From positions 1 to 31,499 of the forward strand of contig CADAXO010000022.1 in the NCBI GenBank assembly GCA_902791885.1: 31,499 nucleotides of DNA, in the 5' to 3' direction. Positions 24,421 through 31,499 of this stretch are shown one piece after another. The stretch is from Oscillospiraceae bacterium (lineage in GTDB: Bacteria; Bacillota_A; Clostridia; Saccharofermentanales; Saccharofermentanaceae). The position numbers and the translations under genes were made by a program. The notes under the pieces are model-generated. The model was not told the origin of the DNA. It ran no database searches and worked only from the letters and a program-made list of their open reading frames with translations. Positions within the stretch are counted from its first letter, which is position 1. The number at the start of each line of letters is the position of its first letter.

Positions 24421-26638
24421 GTTGCTGGCTCCGGCCGGTAACCGGGAGATATTCAAGAAAGCTGTAGATGCAGGTGCCGATGCCGTTTACTGCGGTATCG
24501 ATATTTATAATGCGCGTATGAACGCGTCCAACCTTACCATGGAGGATCTTTCCGAGTGCTGTGCTTATGCCCACGAGAGATCTTCTTATGTGCATCTTAC
24601 GCTTAATACATTAGTTGACGATAACGAGATCGACGAGGCTTTGGAAGTTGCCCGTGAGGCTTATAACAACGGTATTGATGCGGTTCTTGTCCAGGATATG
24701 GGACTTGCAGTTAAGATCCATGAGAAATACCCTGCGATCCCTTTACACGCCTCAACGCAGATGAATGTGTTTGACAAAGATAAACTCCGTTCACTGAAGG
24801 GAAGAGGCTTTACACGTGTTGTACTGCCCCGTGAGCTTTCTTTGAAGGAGATCACTGACAGAACGCGTATTGCGGGTAAATCCGGAATGGAGACAGAAGT
24901 GTTCGTTCACGGTGCGGTTTGTATATGTACGTCTGGTCTTTGTCTTTTCTCTTCGATGAACAAGAGCGGTACAAGATCAGGTAACAGAGGTCTTTGTGCA
25001 CAGCCCTGCAGACAAAGCTATGAATTAAGCAATAACGGTAAGCTGATCTCAAAAGGTCATCTTATATCACCTAAGGACAGAAGTGCTTTAAGGCTTGTTC
25101 CCGCACTTATTGAAGCCGGTGTTTCTTCACTTAAGATCGAAGGCAGAATGAGAGATGCCGATTACGTTGAGGCTGCCGTAAGAGCTTACCGTAAGGTCAT
25201 AGATGCTTATTATGACGGTACCTTGACCGAAGAAGTCTTCGATGAATGTGAGAAGGAGCTTCTTGTAAACTTCAACCGCGGTGGAAGCTTTACTACTCAG
25301 TCTCTTACGGGCAAGAAGGATCCTTCGATACTTTCAGGAGAATATGTCGGTAAATACGGCCTCAGAATAGGCAAAATTACGCTTCGTGACTGTAAAGAGG
25401 GTTCGGTTACCATAAGACCCGTGAAGGACGCTGTAGAGCCATCTAAAGGGGATTATCTGTCCTTAAGGACGCGTGACGGTGAGATCAAGTCTTTCCCGGT
25501 CGGTAAAGTATCGACTTTCAAGGGTAACTTCGTTGTCAAAGGACTTCATCCGTCTTCGATAAAGGATCTTCCTGATGACGTAAGTGTTTATCTAATGAAC
25601 CACGATTTCCGATCCGACCGTAAGGATGTCAGAAAGACTCATATAGAGATTACGTTTGATTCATCGGAAACAGGTGTTATCAGGGCCTTCGCAAGAGTAA
25701 CTGAAGGACCGCTTCAGGAGATCACGGCTGAAGACGAACTTACATACGAAGTAACTGAAGGCCGCGGTGTAATTAATGCTTCAAGGATCGAAGAACAGCT
25801 TCGAAAGACCGGAAGCACTGCATTTACTGTTGATAATGTTTATCTTTCCGGGGCCGAAAATGCATTCTGTTCCGTTAAGGATATAAACGAGTTAAGACGC
25901 GGAGTTCTTGAGATGCTTTCGTCTGAAGTTCTGTCTGAGACAAGCCATATTGCGGTTGAAGAATTCTTTATCGGCGATTCTGTTGCTCCGTCTTCTTCAA
26001 CTGAAGGTACGGTCAAGACACTTAGATATTATCCTTTGATCTCATCTGATACAGAGGTTAAAGATGCTGATATCTATGCATTCTCAGCATATGATTATCT
26101 GGTTGAGAATAAAAGAATTAAGATCGATGAGATCATAAGTAATACCGGCAGCGAACTGATGCTTGTTAAGCCTGATTTTGCTCATGATGATCAAAGCTCA
26201 AAGTTCGATTCATTAAGTGATATAAGATTCATGCCTACTGCAGGTCTTAATATCTATAACACGGAATCTTTAAAACATTATCTGAAGCTTAACGGCGAGG
26301 CTTTCATCTCCTACGAGAAGTCTCCCGATGAAGCATTTGATATGCTTAATAAAGCTTCGGCTTCAGGTGATATTTATCTTCATGCCGGAGGGCTCATTCC
26401 CTGGATGCAGTCTGATTTTTGTCCTGTAGGAAGAAATGCCGCAGGATGCAGTGCATGCAAGGAGAGAGGAGCTTTTACAATGAAGCAGGAAGAAGGCCCT
26501 GATGTTAAGGTTGTAACTCATCCTTCAGACTGCACGAGTACTTTGTACGGACCCGCGAAGTACATTTTCGATGATGCCGCATGCATGAAGGCAGCAGGCC
26601 TTGGATACAACGTAATTAAATGTTATACGGAGGTATAA
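24404..26638 (+). CDS. U32-family protein (peptidase U32/RlhA-like, with DUF3656)
   Basis: 744 residues from the ATG at 24404; GGAG at 24390–24393 fits this start, whereas the upstream TTG at 24398 is too close to it. N-terminal U32 TIM barrel: IELLAPAGNREIFKKAVDAG, GADAVYCGIDIYNAR, and the signature EVFVHGAVCICTSGLCLFSS with GLCAQPCRQSY. Cysteines there, plus a C-terminal cluster (DFCPVGRNAAGCSACKERG), suit an Fe-S cluster as in the RNA/ubiquinone-hydroxylating U32 members. The length fits the RlhA-like (23S rRNA C2501 hydroxylation) subgroup, which has a DUF3656 domain in the middle. Substrate is inferred from family, not shown; proteolytic activity is unproven for most relatives. Confidence 0.85.
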   Translation: MRKKIELLAPAGNREIFKKAVDAGADAVYCGIDIYNARMNASNLTMEDLSECCAYAHERSSYVHLTLNTLVDDNEIDEALEVAREAYNNGIDAVLVQDMGLAVKIHEKYPAIPLHASTQMNVFDKDKLRSLKGRGFTRVVLPRELSLKEITDRTRIAGKSGMETEVFVHGAVCICTSGLCLFSSMNKSGTRSGNRGLCAQPCRQSYELSNNGKLISKGHLISPKDRSALRLVPALIEAGVSSLKIEGRMRDADYVEAAVRAYRKVIDAYYDGTLTEEVFDECEKELLVNFNRGGSFTTQSLTGKKDPSILSGEYVGKYGLRIGKITLRDCKEGSVTIRPVKDAVEPSKGDYLSLRTRDGEIKSFPVGKVSTFKGNFVVKGLHPSSIKDLPDDVSVYLMNHDFRSDRKDVRKTHIEITFDSSETGVIRAFARVTEGPLQEITAEDELTYEVTEGRGVINASRIEEQLRKTGSTAFTVDNVYLSGAENAFCSVKDINELRRGVLEMLSSEVLSETSHIAVEEFFIGDSVAPSSSTEGTVKTLRYYPLISSDTEVKDADIYAFSAYDYLVENKRIKIDEIISNTGSELMLVKPDFAHDDQSSKFDSLSDIRFMPTAGLNIYNTESLKHYLKLNGEAFISYEKSPDEAFDMLNKASASGDIYLHAGGLIPWMQSDFCPVGRNAAGCSACKERGAFTMKQEEGPDVKVVTHPSDCTSTLYGPAKYIFDDAACMKAAGLGYNVIKCYTEV

Positions 26639-26639
26639 G

Positions 26640-27143
26640 ATGACAGAGAGAATCAAGCTTCCTATGGAGAAGTGCAGGGAAGAAGCGGTTGCGCCTACAT
26701 ATGCCAATGACGGCGATGCGGGAATGGATCTTTATTCCTGCGAAGATATTCTTGTTAAGCCCGGATGCAGTGTGCTTGTTCCAACAGGACTTAAGATGGC
26801 GATCCCATACGGCTACGAAGTTCAGATCAGACCCAGAAGCGGTATCTCTCTTAAGACACCTCTGCGCGTGCCGAATTCTCCCGGAACAATCGACTGCGGT
26901 TACAGGGATGAGGTCAACGTAATCATCTACAACGCATCGCAAAGAGAAGATGCCTCCGAGGATGCTCCTTTTACTCTCGCAGACAAGGGATGCAAGCACG
27001 GAACTTACCTTATCAAAAAGGGCGACCGTATTGCCCAGATGGTAGTAAACAAGGTTGAATATGCCGATATCGAATTCGTAGATAACGTTAAGGAAATCGG
27101 CGAAGACAGAGGCGGCGGTTTCGGTCATTCCGGTATATCCTGA
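26640..27143 (+). CDS. dut: dUTP diphosphatase
   Basis: 167 residues with all five trimeric-dUTPase motifs: DAGMDLYS, PRSGIS, NSPGTIDCGYRDEV, KGDRIAQMV and RGGGFGHSG. It hydrolyses dUTP to dUMP, keeping uracil out of DNA and feeding dTMP synthesis. Compared with typical bacterial enzymes of about 145–150 residues there is an insertion of roughly 20 residues between motifs 3 and 4 (from ASQREDASEDAPFTLADK). GGAGGT lies before the ATG, which begins one base after the U32 stop. Confidence 0.94.
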   Translation: MTERIKLPMEKCREEAVAPTYANDGDAGMDLYSCEDILVKPGCSVLVPTGLKMAIPYGYEVQIRPRSGISLKTPLRVPNSPGTIDCGYRDEVNVIIYNASQREDASEDAPFTLADKGCKHGTYLIKKGDRIAQMVVNKVEYADIEFVDNVKEIGEDRGGGFGHSGIS

Positions 27144-27167
27144 GGGGTAGAATTAACACATTTAAAA

Positions 27168-27176
27168 TGATAAAAT
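27168..27176 (+). promoter_or_regulatory. Extended -10 promoter element before corA
   Basis: TGATAAAAT, preceded by TTAACA at 27153–27158 at a spacing too short for a standard -35. Start near 27183 gives a leader of about 28 bases with GGGAGG. No M-box could fit in so short a leader. Confidence 0.4.
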
Positions 27177-27210
27177 AACGTGTTTCACTTCGCCGAAGGG
27201 AGGTATTTCC

Positions 27211-28188
27211 ATGCTCGATATCTATACATCAAGAGAAGTCAGCAAGACAGCCTCCCGAATGATATACAGAACTACCGAAAGCGAAGTTATCACAGATGAC
27301 TGCTGGGTAAATCTATATTCACCTACGGAAGCCGAGATCTCTCGTGTTGAGACAGAGCTTAACATTCCGCAGGAGTTCTTAAGATATCCTTTGGACGAAG
27401 AAGAGAGACCTCGTATCGACTACGATGACGATACCAATACAGTACTTGTTATCGTCGATATCCCGTACACGATAAGGGAGAACGAGAGTGTTATCTACGA
27501 GACGACGCCTCTCGGTATCCTTATAACGGACAAGAATATCGTTACCGTTTCCTTAAGACAGACTTCGATACTCGATCACTTCATCGAGAACCGTATCAAG
27601 GATCTTTTTATACCGTACAGAACGAGATTCACGATTCAGATCCTTTATGCTGTTGCAAGAGAGTACTTGAGACTCTTGCGCTTCATCGATAAAACCCTCG
27701 AAGTATCCGAGAACGAGCTTGAGAAGGCAGTATCCAATAAGGAACTTTATAAGCGTCTTGAATTAAGCAAGTCACTCGTTTACTTCTCATCATCCTTGAA
27801 GTCCAATGAGGCGGTTCTTGAGAAGCTTATGCGCGGAAGGATCATCAAGCTCTATGAGGAAGATGAGGATCTTCTTGAAGACGTAGTTATCGAGTACAAG
27901 CAGGCTCATGAGATGTCAGATGTCTATGCGAACATCGTAAGCACAACTACCGATGCGTATGCGTCCATCATCTCCAATAACATGAACGACATAATGAAGG
28001 TGCTTGCTGCTGCAACCATCGTTCTTACGATACCGGACCTTATCGGATGTTTCTTCGGTCAGAATTTTCCGATGCCATGGGACGCAGAGTTCCTGGATCA
28101 GCCGCTGCCTTTCATATCGATACTTACTTCATGCATTTTAAGCGTCGTACTGACAGCTTACATTCTTAAGAAGAAGAGTATCTTGTAA
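27211..28188 (+). CDS. corA: CorA-family divalent cation transporter with variant GMN motif
   Basis: 325 residues. A large cytoplasmic alpha/beta N-terminal domain is followed by long helices (EVSENELEKAVSNKELYKR), then two C-terminal membrane helices (about 265–285 and 298–320) and a Lys-rich tail (LKKKSIL). Family members transport Mg2+ or Co2+ as pentamers. The invariant GMN selectivity motif after the first membrane helix is here FGQNFPMPW, i.e. Met to Gln. Transport activity and ion choice are therefore uncertain. GGGAGG precedes the ATG. The next gene starts eight bases after its stop. Confidence 0.87.
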   Translation: MLDIYTSREVSKTASRMIYRTTESEVITDDCWVNLYSPTEAEISRVETELNIPQEFLRYPLDEEERPRIDYDDDTNTVLVIVDIPYTIRENESVIYETTPLGILITDKNIVTVSLRQTSILDHFIENRIKDLFIPYRTRFTIQILYAVAREYLRLLRFIDKTLEVSENELEKAVSNKELYKRLELSKSLVYFSSSLKSNEAVLEKLMRGRIIKLYEEDEDLLEDVVIEYKQAHEMSDVYANIVSTTTDAYASIISNNMNDIMKVLAAATIVLTIPDLIGCFFGQNFPMPWDAEFLDQPLPFISILTSCILSVVLTAYILKKKSIL

Positions 28189-28196
28189 GAAGGATT

Positions 28197-29231
28197 ATGA
28201 CCTCAGGGTTCCAACAAGTATCAGAGAGAAGAGGCAGAAGGAGAGGCGGTTCCAATTTCATCGTAAGGACCGCTCTGATATTAAGTATCCTTGCTGCAGT
28301 ACTCATATTTATGGTTATCCTTACGATCTCATCATCCAACCATCTTATGAGTATAGATAAGACATCTGTATCCAATGTGCCTTCCAATATTCTTCCTTCG
28401 TATTCGACATGTTCGTTTGAATCGTTTGACGGGCAGACCAACCTATCCGGATGGTTCTTCAAATGCGATGATCCGATAACTACCGTTATCGTGGTTCACA
28501 ATGCAGGATCCAACAGACTGCCGTTCGGCGTTAATATGGTCGACCTGGTCGAGAACCTTCTTGATAACAATTACAACGTATTTCTTTTTGATCAAAGAAA
28601 CAGCGGTGAATCCGGAGGAGAAGTATGTAACTACGGTTATCTTGAATGGCAGGATGTAATCGGTGCTATAGCCCAGGTAAGATCTATCTCTGTTACGACA
28701 AGTGTCGTTCTGTATTCTATCGGTACAGGATGTACTTCTTCCATGATCGCCTATGACAAGCTTCCGGAAGCAGGACTTTCTGAGGCTGAACTTAACGATT
28801 ATTCAGACGATATACTTAAGCTCGGTTTTGACCGTTCTTATGTTATCGGCATGATATTCGATTCACCTGCTAAGAACTCAGATGATTACATCATGTCATT
28901 GGTTGAGCAGACTGAATTCCTCGGAAGTATCACGAAACTGTTCGTTCCTTATGCAATTAGAATATCCGCCGGTGAATCAAGCTCTGTTAATCTTGTTGCC
29001 GAGATATCCCGACTCCAGATGCCTGTATGCATTATTTACGGAGGTCATGATACATTCATCGGCGCAGATCAGATCACTCAGATCGTTGAAGAAAGAAACA
29101 GGTTAAACTCAAGTCTTACTGTATCCAGAATGATACCGGGAGCAGGTTATCTCGAGTCGTTCAGATTAGGTAAAGATGATTATATATCTACAGTTATGAG
29201 GTTTATGCAGACATATTTTGTCTTCGGATAA
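28197..29231 (+). CDS. Membrane-anchored alpha/beta hydrolase-like protein, likely lacking catalytic His
   Basis: 344 residues. A basic N-terminus (SERRGRRRGGS) precedes a single membrane anchor (about 23–46), which would place the hydrolase domain outside the cell. The fold is recognisable: VIVVHNAGSNRLPFG, NVFLFDQRNSGESGG (strand 4 and DxRG-like turn), candidate nucleophile Ser in VVLYSIGTG, and the acid-turn region IYGGHDTFIGADQI. Where relatives have GAGHxxS with the catalytic His, this protein reads PGAGYLESFRLGK, so His is replaced by Tyr. Catalysis is thus doubtful. AAGAAGGATT before the ATG. It overlaps or abuts tsaD. No substrate can be inferred. Confidence 0.8.
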   Translation: MTSGFQQVSERRGRRRGGSNFIVRTALILSILAAVLIFMVILTISSSNHLMSIDKTSVSNVPSNILPSYSTCSFESFDGQTNLSGWFFKCDDPITTVIVVHNAGSNRLPFGVNMVDLVENLLDNNYNVFLFDQRNSGESGGEVCNYGYLEWQDVIGAIAQVRSISVTTSVVLYSIGTGCTSSMIAYDKLPEAGLSEAELNDYSDDILKLGFDRSYVIGMIFDSPAKNSDDYIMSLVEQTEFLGSITKLFVPYAIRISAGESSSVNLVAEISRLQMPVCIIYGGHDTFIGADQITQIVEERNRLNSSLTVSRMIPGAGYLESFRLGKDDYISTVMRFMQTYFVFG

Positions 29232-29235
29232 GTTT

Positions 29236-30252
29236 ATGGAGAAGAATAAAGACATACTGATTTTGGGAATAGAATCCTCCTGTGACGAGACTGCCTGTGC
29301 CGTAGTCCGTAACGGCCGTGAGATCTTAAGCGATATAATCGCGTCACAGGCTGATTTTCACGAGCAGTACGGAGGTGTTGTTCCTGAATTGGCTTCACGT
29401 ATGCATGTTGATGCGGTTTATCCCTGTATCGAGACCGCACTTAAGACAGCAGGAGTAACTTTAAATGATATCGATGCAGTTGCAGTTACTTACGGTCCCG
29501 GTCTTGTAGGAGCTTTGCTGGTAGGACTTTCGGCAGCAAAGGGAATATGTGCTTCCACCGGATTGCCTTTGGTCGGAGTAAACCATCTTCACGGTCATAT
29601 ATGTGCCAATTACCTTTGTTTTCCCGAGCTTGAACCTGAGTTTCTGTGTCTTTGCGTAAGCGGCGGTAATACTCAGATAGTTCATGTTAAGTCATATACT
29701 GAACTTGAGATACTCGGAAGGACACGTGATGATGCTGCGGGTGAAGCCATTGATAAGATCGCGCGTGTTATAGGCTTGGGTTATCCCGGCGGTCCTAAGA
29801 TGGATAATGCGGGTCAGGGCGGAGATATACACGCTTACGAGTTCGCTGTAAGTCATATGGGAGATACTCTGGATTTCTCATTCTCGGGCATAAAGACAAA
29901 TGCTCTTAATATAATCAATCAGTCGAAGCAGAAGGGCATAGACATTGATATCAAAGACTTTGCAGCGTCTTATCAGCATCACATTGCCAAGATCCTTTGT
30001 AACAATACTATCAAGGCTTCCGAGGCAACCGGTGTTAAAAAAGTCTGTCTCGCAGGCGGTGTTTCTGCCAATTCGTTCCTTAGGAAAGCTTTTGACGATG
30101 CTTCATTAAAGCATGATATTAAGTTATACTATCCGAAGCTGCGTCTGTGTACCGACAACGCTGCGATGATCGCATCTGCAGGTTATTTCGAGTACATAAA
30201 CGGCAGGAGGGACGAGCTGTCGTTAAATGCCGTACCTTCGCTTAAACTGTAG
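29236..30252 (+). CDS. tsaD: tRNA N6-adenosine threonylcarbamoyltransferase TsaD
   Basis: 338 residues from ATG 29236. The upstream TTG (29218) lies inside the hydrolase gene and adds six residues not seen in relatives, so the ATG is preferred, although its ribosome-binding site is weak. Motifs: ILGIESSCDETA, TYGPGLVGALLVG, metal-binding HLHGH (about 116–120), FLCLCVSGGNTQI, GLGYPGGP, and CTDNAAMIA with the third metal ligand. With TsaB, TsaC and TsaE it makes t6A37 in ANN-decoding tRNAs. The other tsa genes are not in this window. Confidence 0.94.
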   Translation: MEKNKDILILGIESSCDETACAVVRNGREILSDIIASQADFHEQYGGVVPELASRMHVDAVYPCIETALKTAGVTLNDIDAVAVTYGPGLVGALLVGLSAAKGICASTGLPLVGVNHLHGHICANYLCFPELEPEFLCLCVSGGNTQIVHVKSYTELEILGRTRDDAAGEAIDKIARVIGLGYPGGPKMDNAGQGGDIHAYEFAVSHMGDTLDFSFSGIKTNALNIINQSKQKGIDIDIKDFAASYQHHIAKILCNNTIKASEATGVKKVCLAGGVSANSFLRKAFDDASLKHDIKLYYPKLRLCTDNAAMIASAGYFEYINGRRDELSLNAVPSLKL

Positions 30253-30260
30253 GAGTTAAG

Positions 30261-30740
30261 ATGCCTAAGGAAAAAGGAATAAAAGTAATAGCCGAGAACA
30301 GAAAGGCTTATCACGATTATTTTATCGATGAGAGATATGAGTGCGGAATAGTCCTCGCAGGAACCGAGGTCAAGAGCATCCGCGCAGGTAAGATCAATCT
30401 GCGTGATGCTTATGTTACCGTTAAGGGAGGCGAGATTTTCCTTATAGGCGTTAATATAAGCCCTTATGATCACTGTAACACCTTCGAAAAGCTCGATCCT
30501 ATGAGGACCAGAAAACTTTTGATGCATAAAAAGGAGATCATCAGGCTTTATTCCAAGATCAAGCTCGACGGACTTACACTTGTGCCGACAAAGTGTTATT
30601 TTAAAGACGGACGTGTTAAGTTCGAGATAGGACTTGCACAAGGTAAAAAGAATTACGATAAGCGTTATACTGAAGCTGCAAAGCAGGCTAAGCGCGAGAT
30701 CGACAGAGCAATAAAGAACAGCAACAGGGAAAGACGCTGA
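30261..30740 (+). CDS. smpB: SsrA-binding protein SmpB
   Basis: 159 residues. The beta-barrel OB-like fold shows IAENRKAYHDYFIDE, LAGTEVKSIRAGKINLRDAYV, SPYDHCN, then the basic C-terminal tail KNYDKRYTEAAKQAKREIDR, which reaches into the ribosomal A site. It partners with tmRNA in rescue of stalled ribosomes; the tmRNA gene itself is not adjacent within the window. AGGAG precedes the ATG, eight bases after tsaD. Confidence 0.95.
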   Translation: MPKEKGIKVIAENRKAYHDYFIDERYECGIVLAGTEVKSIRAGKINLRDAYVTVKGGEIFLIGVNISPYDHCNTFEKLDPMRTRKLLMHKKEIIRLYSKIKLDGLTLVPTKCYFKDGRVKFEIGLAQGKKNYDKRYTEAAKQAKREIDRAIKNSNRERR

Positions 30741-30743
30741 CAG

Positions 30744-31283
30744 ATGGATAACGATCTTAAGAAGGATATATCAGTCTTTAATCTTACGGCCGCCATTATC
30801 TCATGGATATTGACGGTTGCCTGGATGATCCTGATTTTCTATCTTTCATCTGAAAACGGTGCCGAATCGACCGAGAGGAGCAATTCTGTACTTAAGTTTA
30901 TAGAACTGATCATCGGTGATGATCTTGTTACTGATGAGATAATCAGGAAGGTTGCTCATGTATTGGAATTCTCGGTTCTGACTGTTTTGGCATTCTGTTC
31001 GGCAAGATTTACCAATAAGATATCTCATATAAAGTCATATGCAGAAAGTCCGGTCAAACTCGTTAAGTCTGATAACGAGATGTATATCGCTATAACATTA
31101 TGGCTTTCATTATTAACAGCTGTACTCGATGAGTATCATCAGCTTTTCGTTGAAGGACGTGACGGTTCCATAAGAGATGTTCTTATCGATGCGATAGGAA
31201 TAATTATAGTTCTTATTATCATAAGAATCATATTCACGATCTATCTTAAGTACCTCGGTCGAAACGAGATCCGCTACGAGTAG
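30744..31283 (+). CDS. VanZ-like membrane protein
   Basis: 179 residues. Predicted membrane helices at about 12–33, 72–90, 113–130 and 150–170. VanZ signatures are VAHVLEFSVLTVLAF (KxxHxxEF) and DEYHQLFVEGRDGSIRDVLIDAIG (DExxQxxxxxRxGxxxDxxxxxxG). The family is named for a teicoplanin-resistance gene, but most members are of unknown function. It begins three bases after smpB and is the last gene of the corA–vanZ run; no terminator is evident after its stop. Confidence 0.85.
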   Translation: MDNDLKKDISVFNLTAAIISWILTVAWMILIFYLSSENGAESTERSNSVLKFIELIIGDDLVTDEIIRKVAHVLEFSVLTVLAFCSARFTNKISHIKSYAESPVKLVKSDNEMYIAITLWLSLLTAVLDEYHQLFVEGRDGSIRDVLIDAIGIIIVLIIIRIIFTIYLKYLGRNEIRYE

Positions 31284-31334
31284 AGGAAGCGGTGCTTATC
31301 ATTATTCATGTATTTTCTTATACAGCCTATTCGG

Positions 31335-31340
31335 TATAAT
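31335..31340 (+). promoter_or_regulatory. Possible -10 box at the right edge
   Basis: TATAAT with no clear -35. A GGAAGAGG-like Shine-Dalgarno and a TTG-started open frame follow at 31372–31449, opposite to the end of the minus-strand gene. Weak evidence. Confidence 0.25.
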
Positions 31341-31413
31341 TACAATTTTGGTGAATAAGGAAGAGGTAGTTTTGGCCCGTGTGATAAAGATATTACGCAG
31401 GGGTTGTATGGTT

Positions 31414-31499
31414 TTAAAGGATTTTACGGATCAGAGGGATTTTCCTTAGTAATGCCGTTATGATCAATGAGATTACGAACACACCTGCTGCAACCACGA
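31414..31499 (-). CDS. C-terminal end of a membrane protein, possibly an acyltransferase (partial)
   Basis: Minus strand, no stop before the window edge, TAA at 31414–31416. The 27 visible residues form one hydrophobic helix (VVAAGVFVISLIITALLR) and a short basic tail KIPLIRKIL. This is how acyltransferase-3 family membrane proteins often end, but a single helix is not diagnostic. The 130 bases between it and the VanZ gene hold no clear terminator. Confidence 0.45.
   Translation of the reverse strand, partial: VVAAGVFVISLIITALLRKIPLIRKIL

Noticed and set aside
27144..27210. Metal-responsive riboswitch before corA
   Set aside because: The predicted leader is under 30 bases, too short for an M-box or similar aptamer.
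30741..31413. tmRNA gene (ssrA) next to smpB
   Set aside because: The region encodes a VanZ-like protein and a short intergenic stretch; no tRNA-like ends are visible.

Overview
The window is about 31.5 kb of a Bacillota (Clostridia-type) chromosome. It is dense with housekeeping genes in the short overlapping operons typical of that group: phoH–pgpH–ybeY–era–recO, a single-polypeptide purL, a four-subgroup set of rsmA, zapA, U32 and dut, and tsaD–smpB. Promoters fit a sigma-A pattern, Shine-Dalgarno sites are mostly AGGAGG-like, and secreted proteins carry choline/cell-wall-binding (GW-type) repeats. I see no rRNA, tRNA, transposase, CRISPR array or phage gene. Family or genus cannot be fixed from sequence alone; a gut or rumen clostridium is only a guess.

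Layout. (1) 21–6060, plus: rluD, phoH, pgpH (7TM-HD c-di-AMP phosphodiesterase), a ybeY–era gene fusion and recO. The fusion is broken inside the Era GTPase domain by an exact 16-bp tandem duplication; removing one copy restores a 507-residue frame. (2) 6057–7198, plus: a consensus-like promoter overlapping the recO stop, a 28-codon Met/His-rich leader ORF, a strong intrinsic terminator with a competing antiterminator pairing, then two GNAT acetyltransferases. This looks like a complete ribosome-mediated attenuator and is the best candidate here for something undescribed. (3) 7195–12749, minus: two paralogous secreted CAP-domain proteins with Ig-like (BIG2) and many cell-wall-binding repeats. 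The first is intact. The second is split into three frames within its repeats and carries a 140-residue Thr/Pro/Asp linker. (4) 12813–15197, minus: a PD-(D/E)XK nuclease fused to an XPD/DinG-type Fe-S helicase. (5) 15269–16389, plus, divergent: a STAS domain fused to an aminoglycoside-phosphotransferase-like kinase, broken by an apparent internal deletion. (6) 16437–19247: a class IV PLP aminotransferase and htpG. (7) 19284–27143: purL, rsmA, zapA, a U32 protein and dut. (8) 27211–31283: a CorA-like transporter with a variant GMN motif, a membrane-anchored alpha/beta hydrolase lacking the usual catalytic His, tsaD, smpB and a VanZ-like protein. (9) The right edge holds the C-terminal end of a minus-strand membrane protein, possibly an acyltransferase.

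How the genes fit together. Regions 1, 7 and 8 are ribosome/RNA maturation (RluD, YbeY, Era, RsmA, SmpB, TsaD, probably U32), nucleotide metabolism (PurL, Dut), repair (RecO) and signalling (PgpH). The accessory part is 6.1–16.4 kb: an inducible-looking acetyltransferase operon, surface proteins, a helicase-nuclease and the STAS-kinase. Three genes (era, the second CAP protein, the STAS-kinase) show four frame disruptions in all, each next to a repeat or an apparent indel. These may be real mutations, reversible repeat variants or assembly errors, and the sequence alone cannot decide.
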